A stretch of 64,000 bases of DNA from the NCBI RefSeq assembly GCF_003364335.1, contig NZ_NXLX01000001.1, positions 162,715 through 226,714 of the forward strand, given 5' to 3'. Positions 18,262 through 27,900 of this stretch are shown one piece after another. The stretch comes from Helicobacter anseris. Lineage in GTDB: Bacteria > Campylobacterota > Campylobacteria > Campylobacterales > Helicobacteraceae. The notes below the pieces were generated by a model. That model saw nothing but the letters and a program-made list of their open reading frames with translations, ran no database searches and had not been told where the DNA came from. Positions within the stretch are counted from its first letter, which is position 1, and the number at the start of each line of letters is the position of its first letter. A program made the position numbers and the translations under genes.

Positions 18262-19518
18262 ATGCAACAAACTCACTTACATTTTCTACAAAAGCAACTG
18301 CAAACTTTTCTTTTTGCACTAATTTTTTCTTTACCCATTTTAAGTGGAACACTTTTTTTGTCTCTTGGATATGAAAGACTTTATATTGCTTTGAATACTT
18401 TATTTGCTCTCTGTGCTTTGATTGCATTTATCAAGATAGATAAAAAAATGCGTTTTTACTTTGGATTTTATGTAGGAGTGCTTTTGTTTTATTGGATTGC
18501 TTTAAGTTTTAGATTCTCTCCAATGCCTATTTTAATACCATTGATTATTTTTCTTGTTGCTAGTATTTATGGGTTAATTTTTACATTTTTGCTTTGGTTT
18601 GAAAATATTTTTTTTAGAATCCTTGCACTTTTATTTTTAGGATATATTCATCCTTTTTATTTTGATTGGCTCTTTGTGGAATCTTTTTTTGCTTATAGTA
18701 TTTTTGGAGTAGATAAGATAAGTTTTTGTTGCGTATTGCTTGGGGTATTTTTTTTACTTCAAAAGGGAAAAATAAGAATCTTTGCTTTACTTTTTTTAAC
18801 ACTCGCGACACTGCAAACAGAATTTTTCAAAACTTACAAAGCCCCTTTAGATATAGAGCTAGCTCAGACTGCTGTGCCTCAAGATATACGATGGGATAGT
18901 GAAAATTTGTATCAGATTGTTCAAAAGAATTTGCAATATATTCAAGATGCTATTAAAAATAAAAAAGCAATGGTTGTTTTGCCAGAAACAGCCTTTCCAA
19001 TAGTTTTAAATCACTATCCACAAATATTAGCAAGCCTGAAAGAATTAAGTCAAAATATTGCAATTGTTACAGGAGCCTTGCGTGGAGATAGGGATAGAAT
19101 TTTTAATTCTACTTATATTTTTAATGAAGGAAATATAGAAATGATTGATAAGGTTGTTTTGGCTCCATTTGGAGAGAAGATTCCATTGCCCAATTTTTTG
19201 GCAAAACCTCTTTCAAAACTTTTTTTTGGCACAGAACAATCTTTTGATTTTGCAAAAGAGCCAAGAAATTTTGTGATTGATAATAAAATTTTTAGAAACG
19301 CAATTTGCTATGAAGGAACTTCAAAAATTCTTTATCAAGATAAGCCACAATATGTTGTAGTTATCAGCAATAATGCGTGGTTTTATCCCAGTATTGAGCC
19401 ATTTTTTCAACAAATTTTATTGAAGTATTATGCTAGAATCTCAAAAGCTTTGATTTTGCATAGTGCAAATTTTTCAGATTCAATGATAATTACCCCAAGT
19501 TTGTTTTTAGGAAAATAG
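18262..19518 (+). CDS. lnt: Apolipoprotein N-acyltransferase
   Basis: Lnt adds the third acyl chain to the N-terminal Cys of lipoproteins in the inner membrane. From this start it has 418 residues, close to the H. pylori length; an in-frame ATG at 18220 would add 14. Several N-terminal membrane helices lead to a nitrilase domain with all three catalytic residues: Glu in VVLPETAFP, Lys in DKVVLAPFGEKIPLP and Cys in NAICYEGTS. SNNAWFYPSIEPF is a family motif. The stop codon is followed directly by the LolD-like gene. Substrates in this window would include FlgH and Pal. Confidence 0.92.
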   Translation: MQQTHLHFLQKQLQTFLFALIFSLPILSGTLFLSLGYERLYIALNTLFALCALIAFIKIDKKMRFYFGFYVGVLLFYWIALSFRFSPMPILIPLIIFLVASIYGLIFTFLLWFENIFFRILALLFLGYIHPFYFDWLFVESFFAYSIFGVDKISFCCVLLGVFFLLQKGKIRIFALLFLTLATLQTEFFKTYKAPLDIELAQTAVPQDIRWDSENLYQIVQKNLQYIQDAIKNKKAMVVLPETAFPIVLNHYPQILASLKELSQNIAIVTGALRGDRDRIFNSTYIFNEGNIEMIDKVVLAPFGEKIPLPNFLAKPLSKLFFGTEQSFDFAKEPRNFVIDNKIFRNAICYEGTSKILYQDKPQYVVVISNNAWFYPSIEPFFQQILLKYYARISKALILHSANFSDSMIITPSLFLGK

Positions 19519-20169
19519 ATGATTTTAAGAGTAAAAAATCTAACACATAGTTTTGAGCATCTACTTTATGAGGACTTGAATTTTGGATTAAATGCTTCAG
19601 AATCTATGGCAATTTTAGGGGTTAGTGGTAGTGGAAAATCAAGTATTCTCAATCATCTCTCCACGATGTTGCCTCCTCAAAAAGGCAGTATAGATTTATG
19701 TGGATTAGAAAATATCTATACTCATAGCAAGCAAGAGCTTTTGCGCTTAAGGCGTTATGATTTAGGCATTATTTTCCAAGCACATTATCTTTTTAGAGGT
19801 TTTAGTGCTCAAGAAAATCTCAATCTAGCCACTCTGCTTACAGGAGTGCAGTTGGATACAAAGATTTTAAAATCTCTACAAATTGAAAAAATCCTGCATC
19901 AAAATGTAGGGAGTTTAAGTGGAGGACAACAACAAAGGGTGTCTATAGCAAGAGTTTTGTGCAAAAAACCAAAGATTATTTTTGCAGATGAACCTACAGG
20001 AAATCTTGATTGTCAGACTGCAAAAAGTGTGATGGATATGATGTTTGAATATATCAAACAAAATAAAAGTGCACTTGTTTTGGCAACACATGATGAAGAA
20101 TTAGCATATCGTTGTAATTTTGTTTATCGACTTAAAGATAAAAAACTCATTCTTGAAAATCAAAAATAA
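19519..20169 (+). CDS. ABC transporter ATP-binding protein (LolD-like)
   Basis: This 216-residue ABC ATPase has Walker A GVSGSGKSS (about 34-42), the signature LSGGQQQRVSIARVL and Walker B IIFADEPTGNLD. Its closest family is LolD/MacB-type, the ATPase that powers lipoprotein release from the inner membrane. The position directly after lnt, which completes lipoprotein acylation, supports a lipoprotein-sorting role. No LolC/E permease is adjacent, so the partner must be encoded elsewhere and the substrate is an inference. The ATG abuts the lnt stop. It converges on the outer-membrane protein gene with a 10-base overlap. Confidence 0.8.
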   Translation: MILRVKNLTHSFEHLLYEDLNFGLNASESMAILGVSGSGKSSILNHLSTMLPPQKGSIDLCGLENIYTHSKQELLRLRRYDLGIIFQAHYLFRGFSAQENLNLATLLTGVQLDTKILKSLQIEKILHQNVGSLSGGQQQRVSIARVLCKKPKIIFADEPTGNLDCQTAKSVMDMMFEYIKQNKSALVLATHDEELAYRCNFVYRLKDKKLILENQK

Positions 20170-21029
20170 AATACATAAGCAATACGCAACTCTATATCTT
20201 TTTTAATCTCAAAAGATTGTTTTAGTGTTTGCTCTGCCCAAATATTTGCTGTTGCATTTACAGCTTTCCAAGAGTCCTGCTTGAGATTATAATAAGGGAT
20301 TTTTACCCCAAACTCCAATCTATCATGTCTTGTGAGATAAAAATGCCCCCCAAGATTAAAAAATACCCCACTACCTGAAGCATAAAATGCGCTTTCTTGA
20401 TTATCATAAAGGGATTGATTGATCCAATAATTACTTTTTAAAAGATTAAATTCTGCGCCAAATCCTGCAAAAATTCCTATTTTCATAAATGGAAATTTTT
20501 TCCATTTTTTTTGAAAAAAATAATCAATGGGGAAATTGAGGAAAAAATCAAGATTTAGGCTTAGTGTGGTGGATATTGCATTACTAAGCAAAAAATCCTG
20601 CTGTGCTTTTGGGCTAAGCATAGCTACTTTTTGAATGTCAGGAGAACCATCACTTTTTTCACCTACAATTGTATCAAAACTTACATCTCTAGGAGTTTGT
20701 GTTTGCACCTCTCCTTGTATATTTCCTAAAGATGCTTGTGCTACTTCTATGCCTCCATAGATTCTAAGTCCAGAGATATGTAATTTATCAAAAATCGCTT
20801 CATTACCAAGTATAAATCTAAAAGTTGGGCTAATATGTCCTTTGTAGGTTGCAGAGGATTTGCCTCCTATGCACACGCTTCCCTCACAAGTATTATTATC
20901 TTTTGTAATAACTTGAGAGAAATCTGTATGGATTGTGTTTCCAAAACTGCTTCCAAAACCTACAAAAGCATTGTTTTCAATACCATATAAAAACCCAAGA
21001 TAAAGCCAAAAAAATAAAACTTTTTTCAC
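20160..21029 (-). CDS. Helicobacter-type outer-membrane protein
   Basis: This 289-residue protein looks like an outer-membrane beta-barrel. It has a short signal peptide (about 1-16, ending LYG) and alternating aromatic strands such as FVGFGSSFGN and FMKIGIFAGFGAEFNLL. It ends in RIAYVFYF, with a terminal Phe as expected for BAM recognition. Its only two cysteines are a close pair in NTCEGSVCIGG (CX4C). I cannot assign it to a named Hop/Hor/Hof subfamily. It starts immediately downstream of the dus stop on the minus strand, so it is probably co-transcribed with dus. Confidence 0.7.
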   Translation of the reverse strand: MKKVLFFWLYLGFLYGIENNAFVGFGSSFGNTIHTDFSQVITKDNNTCEGSVCIGGKSSATYKGHISPTFRFILGNEAIFDKLHISGLRIYGGIEVAQASLGNIQGEVQTQTPRDVSFDTIVGEKSDGSPDIQKVAMLSPKAQQDFLLSNAISTTLSLNLDFFLNFPIDYFFQKKWKKFPFMKIGIFAGFGAEFNLLKSNYWINQSLYDNQESAFYASGSGVFFNLGGHFYLTRHDRLEFGVKIPYYNLKQDSWKAVNATANIWAEQTLKQSFEIKKDIELRIAYVFYF

Positions 21030-22037
21030 TTAAACACTTTTCTTATTGAGAGTTACAAGCTGAGGTAAATCTTCTTGCACAAGCATATTATTTTCAAAAA
21101 AATTCTCAATGCTCTCTCGCATAATATGTGCATCAGAAATACCATTGACTTTATTGCGATATTCACTAGCCTCTTTATGTCCTTTGGCATAAGCGTGTAA
21201 ATTTTTTCTAAACATAATCACCCCTCTTTGCCCATAAAAATCAATCATCGCATCAAAATGCTTTAAAACTAATTCTTTTTTGATGATATGTGGAATCTCT
21301 GAAGTTTGATTTTTGATTTGCCAAAAAATCCAAGGAGAGCTAATAGCAGCTCTACCAATCATCAAGCCATCTGCTCCTGTTTGTTTGAGCACATCATTTG
21401 CAATCTCATAGCTTGTAATCTCTCCATTAGCAATAACAGGAACATCTAGGATTTTTTTTATCTGTGCAATACTTTCATAATCAATTTTTTCTTTTTTGTA
21501 TCCATCAGATCGTGTGCGACCATGAACTACGACAAAATCAATAGGTGCGTCTTTGAGTGCGTTTGCAATTTCTTGAGGTATTTTTTTATCAAATCCTAAT
21601 CGCACTTTTACGCTACTATATTGTTTATTGCTTGTCTCTTTGATAGTTTGAAGTAATTTTACAAGCAAGGGTAAGTCTTTGAGCAAGCCACTTCCATTGC
21701 CATGATTTGCAACTTTTGGGGCAGGGCAACCGCAATTAAAATCAATAATATCAATTCCATCAATTTGATTAAGACATTCCACGGCTTTTTTGACTATCTC
21801 GACTTTTGAGCCAGAAATTTGCACAGAATAGGGGTTTTCTTGTGGGGATTTTTCTACCATTTTCAAAGTTTTATCATTAGAATAAACTAAAGCGTGTGAG
21901 CTTATCATCTCACTTACTGTTATATCTGCACCAAATTGCTTAACTACGCTTCTAAATGGAAGATCTGTATATCCAGCAAGTGGTGCTAACATCAAAAGAT
22001 TTTCAAAGTTGATTTGCATAAAATCCCTATTTTTCAA
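21030..22037 (-). CDS. dus: tRNA-dihydrouridine synthase
   Basis: Dus reduces specific uridines in tRNA to dihydrouridine using FMN. The 335-residue TIM-barrel protein has LAPLAGYTDLPFRSV at the N-terminus (about 18-32), and the catalytic Cys in DFNCGCPAPKVANHGNGSGL. The FMN-binding segments are VVHGRTRSDGY, IANGEITSYE and GADGLMIGRAAISSPW. It is closest to the DusB branch. It may begin at the ATG at 22037 or at an internal Met a few residues later (MQINFEN). The gap from queC upstream on the same strand is 18 bases. Confidence 0.93.
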   Translation of the reverse strand: MKNRDFMQINFENLLMLAPLAGYTDLPFRSVVKQFGADITVSEMISSHALVYSNDKTLKMVEKSPQENPYSVQISGSKVEIVKKAVECLNQIDGIDIIDFNCGCPAPKVANHGNGSGLLKDLPLLVKLLQTIKETSNKQYSSVKVRLGFDKKIPQEIANALKDAPIDFVVVHGRTRSDGYKKEKIDYESIAQIKKILDVPVIANGEITSYEIANDVLKQTGADGLMIGRAAISSPWIFWQIKNQTSEIPHIIKKELVLKHFDAMIDFYGQRGVIMFRKNLHAYAKGHKEASEYRNKVNGISDAHIMRESIENFFENNMLVQEDLPQLVTLNKKSV

Positions 22038-22055
22038 ATTTTTGCTAATTATACC

Positions 22056-22730
22056 TTAAGCATTTTGTAATAAAAAACTTTCATAAGCATTTTTACGCAA
22101 AATGCAAGCATTGCAGATTCCACAGCCATAACCCCAAGGATGTTTTTTTTCTCTTATGCCCTCATAGCAAGTATGTGTATCTTCTAAGATGATTTCTAAA
22201 ATCCCAAGCTCTTTTGCGAGTGCAAATTCTTTAGCCTTAGACATAGCAATAAGTGGAGTATGGATAGTGATATGGGTTTGTGAGCTAAGATTGAGGGTTT
22301 TTTCTATGCTATCAATAAAGACCTTTCTACAATCAGGATATCCACTATAATCTTGTTCTGAAACTCCTAGTGCAAGGTGATTAGCACCAATTTTTTGTGC
22401 AAAACTATGCGCAAGGGTAATAAAAATTGCATTGCGATTTGGCACAAATGAAGCAGGCAGAGCATTATTATTTAGATGTGTATCATTGACATTTTGGGTG
22501 CTATTGAAAAATAGTGCAGATTGGCAGATTTGATCTAAAAAATCAAGTTTTATGATATGAAAAGGTAGATGGAGTTTTTGTGCGATGAGTTGTGCTTGAG
22601 TTAATTCGATTTTGTGTTTTTGCCCATAATCAAATCCAAGCAAGACAACACTTTGAAATTTTTCTTGTGCCCATCTAGCAGTCGTTGTGCTATCTTGTCC
22701 CCCGCTAAAAATTACCAAGCATTTTTCCAT
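22056..22730 (-). CDS. queC: 7-cyano-7-deazaguanine synthase QueC
   Basis: QueC converts 7-carboxy-7-deazaguanine to preQ0 in queuosine biosynthesis. From the chosen start it has 224 residues. The ATP-pyrophosphatase loop SGGQDSTTTARW lies near the N-terminus, and the zinc site near the C-terminus is CGICNACILR with a further Cys earlier (HTCYEG). The frame is open to 22802, but the 24 extra residues look non-native and would overlap the divergent cca gene. Starting at 22730 (MEKCLVIFSGG) gives the normal family N-terminus and leaves a 56-base promoter gap. Confidence 0.93.
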   Translation of the reverse strand: MEKCLVIFSGGQDSTTTARWAQEKFQSVVLLGFDYGQKHKIELTQAQLIAQKLHLPFHIIKLDFLDQICQSALFFNSTQNVNDTHLNNNALPASFVPNRNAIFITLAHSFAQKIGANHLALGVSEQDYSGYPDCRKVFIDSIEKTLNLSSQTHITIHTPLIAMSKAKEFALAKELGILEIILEDTHTCYEGIREKKHPWGYGCGICNACILRKNAYESFLLQNA

Positions 22731-22786
22731 ACCATCTACCTTAAAAAGTGTTTTTGTTATAATACCCAAAAAAGGGGTTAGGGTTG

Positions 22787-23905
22787 ATGTTTGTGCTTCC
22801 ACAAAATGTGCTGAGAGTTTTTGAATTATTAAAAGATTTTGAAGTGTATTTAATCGGTGGGTGTGTGCGAGATTTATTGCTCGGTATCACTCCAAAAGAT
22901 TATGATTTTACTACTCAAGCTACCCCTAGCCAAATGCAAGAGATTTTTAAAAATCAAGGTTTGAGATTTGTTGAAATGGGTAGAGAGTTTGGCACTATTG
23001 CATTGGTGTTAGATTCTCAAACTTTTGAAATTACTACCTTTAGAAAAGAAGGAGTGTATAGGGATTTTAGAAAACCAAAAAGCATTACTTTTGCATCAAG
23101 CCTTCTAGAAGATACCAAAAGAAGAGATTTTACTTTTAATGCCATTGCCTACCACCCAAAAAAAGGACTGATAGATTATCATCAAGGACAACAAGATTTA
23201 CAAGCCAAAATCCTTAAAGCTATTGGGAATGCTAAGGAGAGATTTTGTGAAGATGCATTGCGTATATTGCGTGCAGTAGGTTTTGCTATGAGATTTGATC
23301 TTGAGATAGAAATGCACACCAAACAAGCAATGTTTGAGAATCTCAAGCTTTTAGATTTTATTTCCAAAGAGCGCATTACAAGCGAGTGGGAAAAAATCAT
23401 CAATGCAAAATTTTTTATGAAGCGATTTTTGGAGTTTGAGGAAATTTTCACATTTATTTTCAAAGAAAAAATAACACTTCCACCTTCTCTGCCACAAGAT
23501 TTTTTGCTAAAAAATGCCCTGCTTTTAAAAACCCCAAAAAATCTTACTGCCCTTAGATTTTCCAATAAACAAAACAAGCAAATTCAAGCATTTATGCAAT
23601 GGCAATTGCAAAGAGATTTCAAAGACAAAATAGCAATCAAAAAAATGCTCTCTTTATATCCCAAAGAATGGATTGAGATTTTTTTATCCCAAGATGAGCA
23701 AAAATTACAGATTTTATCTACTATTTTTCAAAATAATGAAGTTTATCATCTCAAAGATTTAGCACTAAGTGGCACAGAGCTTTTGGAATTTGAGGGTAAA
23801 AAAAGAGGAGAGATTTTACAAGAGCTTTTAACTCTTGTCATAGAAGCAAAACTTCCCAATAGCAAAGAAGCCTTGCTTTCTTACATCAAGACTAAAAACT
23901 TTTAA
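22787..23905 (+). CDS. cca: CCA tRNA nucleotidyltransferase / poly(A) polymerase family
   Basis: This class II nucleotidyltransferase adds or repairs the 3' CCA of tRNAs. The 372-residue protein has the head motif LIGGCVRDLLLG followed by DYDFTT, which holds the catalytic Asp pair. It continues with the RRDFTFNAIAYHP motif and the CEDALRILRAVGFAMRF neck helix. The C-terminal half is less conserved. The frame could begin at TTG 22784; ATG 22787 is preferred. The gene is divergent from queC and converges on tal with a 14-base overlap. Confidence 0.9.
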   Translation: MFVLPQNVLRVFELLKDFEVYLIGGCVRDLLLGITPKDYDFTTQATPSQMQEIFKNQGLRFVEMGREFGTIALVLDSQTFEITTFRKEGVYRDFRKPKSITFASSLLEDTKRRDFTFNAIAYHPKKGLIDYHQGQQDLQAKILKAIGNAKERFCEDALRILRAVGFAMRFDLEIEMHTKQAMFENLKLLDFISKERITSEWEKIINAKFFMKRFLEFEEIFTFIFKEKITLPPSLPQDFLLKNALLLKTPKNLTALRFSNKQNKQIQAFMQWQLQRDFKDKIAIKKMLSLYPKEWIEIFLSQDEQKLQILSTIFQNNEVYHLKDLALSGTELLEFEGKKRGEILQELLTLVIEAKLPNSKEALLSYIKTKNF

Positions 23906-24866
23906 GCAAAGCTTCAAAAGCCTCTTCAAATGCACTTAATCCTTCTTGCAAGAGTTTTTCCCCAAGCTCTTTGATATCAATACCTGCTTTTTTATAAGAT
24001 TCTAACATTGTTTGAATATTTTCTTGTGGCATAAAAGGGATTGTAGTTTTTTGAGGATTTGCAAGATAGGCATTGATGGTTTCAAGTGGGGCAGTATTGA
24101 TACTATGAGGATGTAAAAGTGCATTGATATAATAATCTTTTGGCAATTCCTCTCCCTTTACTCCAGTAGAAGCAAAAAGGGTGCGTGTATAAGGATTGTT
24201 AGAAGATTCTATATCAAGATAGCAGTCTTGAGCATTTAAGATTCCAAGCTTTGCTTTGAGTGAGGAATCCACTTTATCATCTATTGCCCTATCAAATCTT
24301 GAAACAAAAACACTAATCACCCCTCTAGTATCTCCCCCTTTTCTTCCTCTCTCAAAAGCTTCAAGGCAAGCCCTCGCTTGAGATTTTAAGAAAACTAAAG
24401 TCGCATTGATGGGAATATTTTCTTGCATCAAAGCTTCCATAATCTCAAATCCTGCTTCTGTTGCAGGGACTTTTATCATTACATTAGGAAGATTGATAGC
24501 TTTAAAAAGTCTTTTTCCCTCATCGATACTCTCACCAACTCTATCACCTAAAAAAGGATCAATTTCAAGACTGATATATCCATCATCTTTGTTTTTTTCC
24601 CATAGGCTAAGCATTTGATTACCCGCATTTTTAATATCCTCTATAGCAAGATTCTCATAAATGACTTTTGCCTTGCTTCCTTTTTGCTTTTGGATAGCTT
24701 CTTGGTAGATAGGGTTTTTGAGTGCATTGGCAAAGATTGCAGGGTTGCTCGTAGCACCACAAAAAGCTTGCTTTTGCAAAAGCTCTCCAAATTCTTTTTG
24801 CAAAAAACCTCTCTCAATAAAATCACACCATAAACTAAAATTTCTCTCTTTTGATAGTTTTTCCAT
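23892..24866 (-). CDS. tal: Transaldolase
   Basis: Transaldolase moves a dihydroxyacetone unit between sugar phosphates in the non-oxidative pentose phosphate pathway. From the chosen start it has 324 residues. Family motifs are AFCGATSNPAIFANA near the N-terminus and NVMIKVPATEAGFEIMEAL, whose Lys forms the Schiff base. Further ones are INATLVFLKSQARACLEAFE and SVFVSRFDRAIDDK. I use ATG 24866 (MEKLSKERN), which has AAGGA about 8 bases upstream; the open frame extends 12 codons further. It is divergent from the large autotransporter. Confidence 0.93.
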   Translation of the reverse strand: MEKLSKERNFSLWCDFIERGFLQKEFGELLQKQAFCGATSNPAIFANALKNPIYQEAIQKQKGSKAKVIYENLAIEDIKNAGNQMLSLWEKNKDDGYISLEIDPFLGDRVGESIDEGKRLFKAINLPNVMIKVPATEAGFEIMEALMQENIPINATLVFLKSQARACLEAFERGRKGGDTRGVISVFVSRFDRAIDDKVDSSLKAKLGILNAQDCYLDIESSNNPYTRTLFASTGVKGEELPKDYYINALLHPHSINTAPLETINAYLANPQKTTIPFMPQENIQTMLESYKKAGIDIKELGEKLLQEGLSAFEEAFEALLKSF

Positions 24867-24921
24867 TAAAAAATCCTTAAACTTTTTAGCTAATTTTAAC
24901 AAATCATAAACAAAAGTATCT

Positions 24922-24927
24922 TATAAT
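24922..24927 (+). promoter_or_regulatory. -10 box for the 24963 autotransporter
   Basis: A perfect TATAAT lies 35 bases before the autotransporter ATG, within the 96-base divergent gap with tal. CAAGGA at 24949-24954 is the ribosome-binding site, 8 bases before the ATG. Unlike the autotransporter at 59468, this gene has no homopolymer in its promoter or 5' coding end, so it should be expressed constitutively or by classical regulation. Confidence 0.55.
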
Positions 24928-24962
24928 TAAAATTTTATACATTTTTTACAAGGATTATCACA

Positions 24963-27900
24963 ATGAAAGGTAGTTTTATCTCATTTGCTTTAAGCTCGGT
25001 TTTGGTTGGAGGGGTAGTATGGGGTTCTGATATCACTTTGGATCTTACTCCACCAAAAGAGGGAGAAACAACAAAAGGATATCCTGTAGAATTTAAATAT
25101 ACCTATGATAAAGATGGAAAAAAAGAAACTAGTATAGATGAGCTTAAATCAGAGACAGATTACTTCTGGTCAAAAGATAGTGGTAGCACCCTCTCTTTAA
25201 AAGAAAAAAAGCAAGCAAGTGGTAGTATGAGCAATTTAGTAGCTACTGCGGTATTTATTGCTCCTGGAAATAATGATAATCTTTTGTTAGAGAATTTTAA
25301 CTATATCTCAGTAGGTGCTGATACCATCACTGAAAAAGGTAAGAATGATACCTACTTTGCTATCCAAAGTGGTCCAAACTCCTATACAAGCTTCACACTC
25401 AATGGTGCAAATATCTTTTCTGGTTCAAACCTCCATGTCGGTGGGATAGCTGCAAATAGTAGTGCTAGTGGAGCTAATAACATCACAGGGGGATTTAAAG
25501 ATGTCTATCTTAAAGGCACGATAAAAGTAGATGCCAATGCAATTGACCAAGCAGATAGTGCTGGTAGTGGTAGCAAAAATGCGACTTTGAATTTTAGTAG
25601 TGAGTATAATGGAGCGACTTATACTATTGATAGTAGTGCGACACTAGATCTTACTTCTAGTGGTAATAACACAAGCACTGTGAATTTTAATAAAGGGATT
25701 GTGAAATATGATACAAATACCTCCAAAGATGTGTTTGCTACAGATCAAAGTGTGCTAAATAAAGGAAATATCAAAATTAGCAATACCACAGCAAATACAA
25801 CAGCGGGGACACCAAGTGAGGAAAAAAACAATATCAATTTTCATATTGATTTAAAAAATGAAGGCACGATTACTTTGGAAAATGCAACACTAACTTTTAA
25901 AGATAGTGGTTTAATCATCTCTGATAGTGGAAGTGTAGGCACCATTGATATTAAAGCAAAGACTGATACCAAAGATAAGCTCTCTAGCAATCAAACTAAT
26001 AAAAGCACCTTATATTTTGATAGCACAGATACAACTACTGCTAAAGCTTTTGAGATAGCTTCTCAAAAAATCAATATCACAGGTATAGCACCAAGTGATG
26101 CAAGCAGTAGCGAGAGCAATCAAGAGCTTTTTGGCTCACAACTCACTATCAAGGTAAATAATAGTGGTATTCCAAGTGGTGGTGCAAAAGATTTGATTCT
26201 CACAGGAGCAAAAGATAAGCTCACAGCTATCACCATCGGTGCTAGTGCAAGTAGTGGCACGGTAAATGACAAAAACACAAGCTTGATTTTTGATTCTGAT
26301 ACAGTGTCGATGGATAATTATGTAGGCATTACAGTGCAAAGTGGTGCAAAACTTGATTTAACGCAAATTAAAGGAACTTCTAGAACTTATACTGATAGCA
26401 GTAGCTCCGGTGCTAATAAAAATACAATTTTAGATTTTCACAATCAAGGCACCATCACTTTCAAAGGTGATGGGGTAAATACTAATATCCTAGATGCTAG
26501 TAGAAAAAAAATCATTCTTACAGATTATGCGACGACTAAGACTACTTGCAAGGTGGGGGATACAGATTGTAGCAAGATTTCTGATGTAAATAATATCCCA
26601 AAAAATGCAACTTTAACTACCACAGAAGAAGAATCTGCTGGGACTATGGAGATTAGCGGAGGGAAAACAACAATACAAGCAGATGTGGCTTATAACTTTG
26701 GGAATCTTAAGATTAGTAATAGTGGGACTTTGGACCTCTCAAAAATTGCAAAAAAACAAGATGGAACAAATGGTAGTGTAGATGAAGTAGGATTTGTCAA
26801 TGCGGGAGTTTTAACTTCCACAGGTGGGGTGATTGATACAAGGACTACACAAGAAGATACCACAAAAACTGGCAATGATATTGATTATGACGCGATGAAT
26901 GTAAATAAAAAAAATACTGGTGGTAGTAATACCAAAAAGCTTATCATCACAGAAGCAAAAAAAGAAAAGGTTAATGATACTAGAGATAGTGGGATTGATA
27001 AAGATGGAAGCACTAAATTAAAAGAAGGAGAATCTTGGGCAGCAAATAAAGATAATGAAACTCGTGCAGAGTTTGTAGTAGATAGTGGTGCTACGACTAT
27101 TAGGGCTTCTAGTCTGATAAACAAAGGGCTTACCACCATTCAAAATGGTGGGACACTCAATCTTTATTGTGTAGGCACGGATTATTGCTATGATGGGAGA
27201 TATTGGACAAACTTTACAAAAGATAGTCAAGGTGTATGGTATATAATGAAGCCAGAAGAAGCACCTTCTAGTACTTCTCCTAGTGCTACAGAAAAGCTTA
27301 AGGCTACGCAATTGGTCTTTGATAATGACACAACGGGTGCAATTATCCTTAGTGGTGGGACACTCAATGCCATAGATTCTTATAAGTATCAAGAAAAAGA
27401 TGATAGCGGAAGTTACAAAGATGTTACAAAATATATTTATCACTCTTTAAAAATCACAGGAGGGGAGCTTGGAGCTTCTGGAGGGGTGAATTCTATCATT
27501 CGCGTAGGATATGGAGATACTAGCGCTGGCTCAGGCGCTAATAATAATTATCTTACTTTAGAAAATGTCAATCTTTCTTTGAGAGGGGATAGCAAACTTT
27601 TTATTATTTCAGAAAAAGATGAGGATACAACTTCTAGTGCCAAAGCTGATGTTACTTGGAAAGCAGGAACTAGCAATAATAATACCTTTACAATGTATCT
27701 TGGTGATGATGACTATACAAAAAATACAAGAGGGATTTATATCTTAGGACTTGCAGATAGTGATGGCAACTACAAAGGTGGGACAATCAATTTTACAGAT
27801 AATGGTGGCAGCAGCAGTAAATTACCTAAATTTGTAATTGATTTGAGTGATTTGAGTGGTAAAAATACTATTTTGTTAAATAAGCAATACAATTTCCTAG

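Noticed and set aside
27018..27443. Minus-strand open frames inside the 24963 autotransporter
   Set aside because: They arise from the repetitive Ser/Thr-rich coding strand and encode Ile/Cys/Phe-rich nonsense with no start context.
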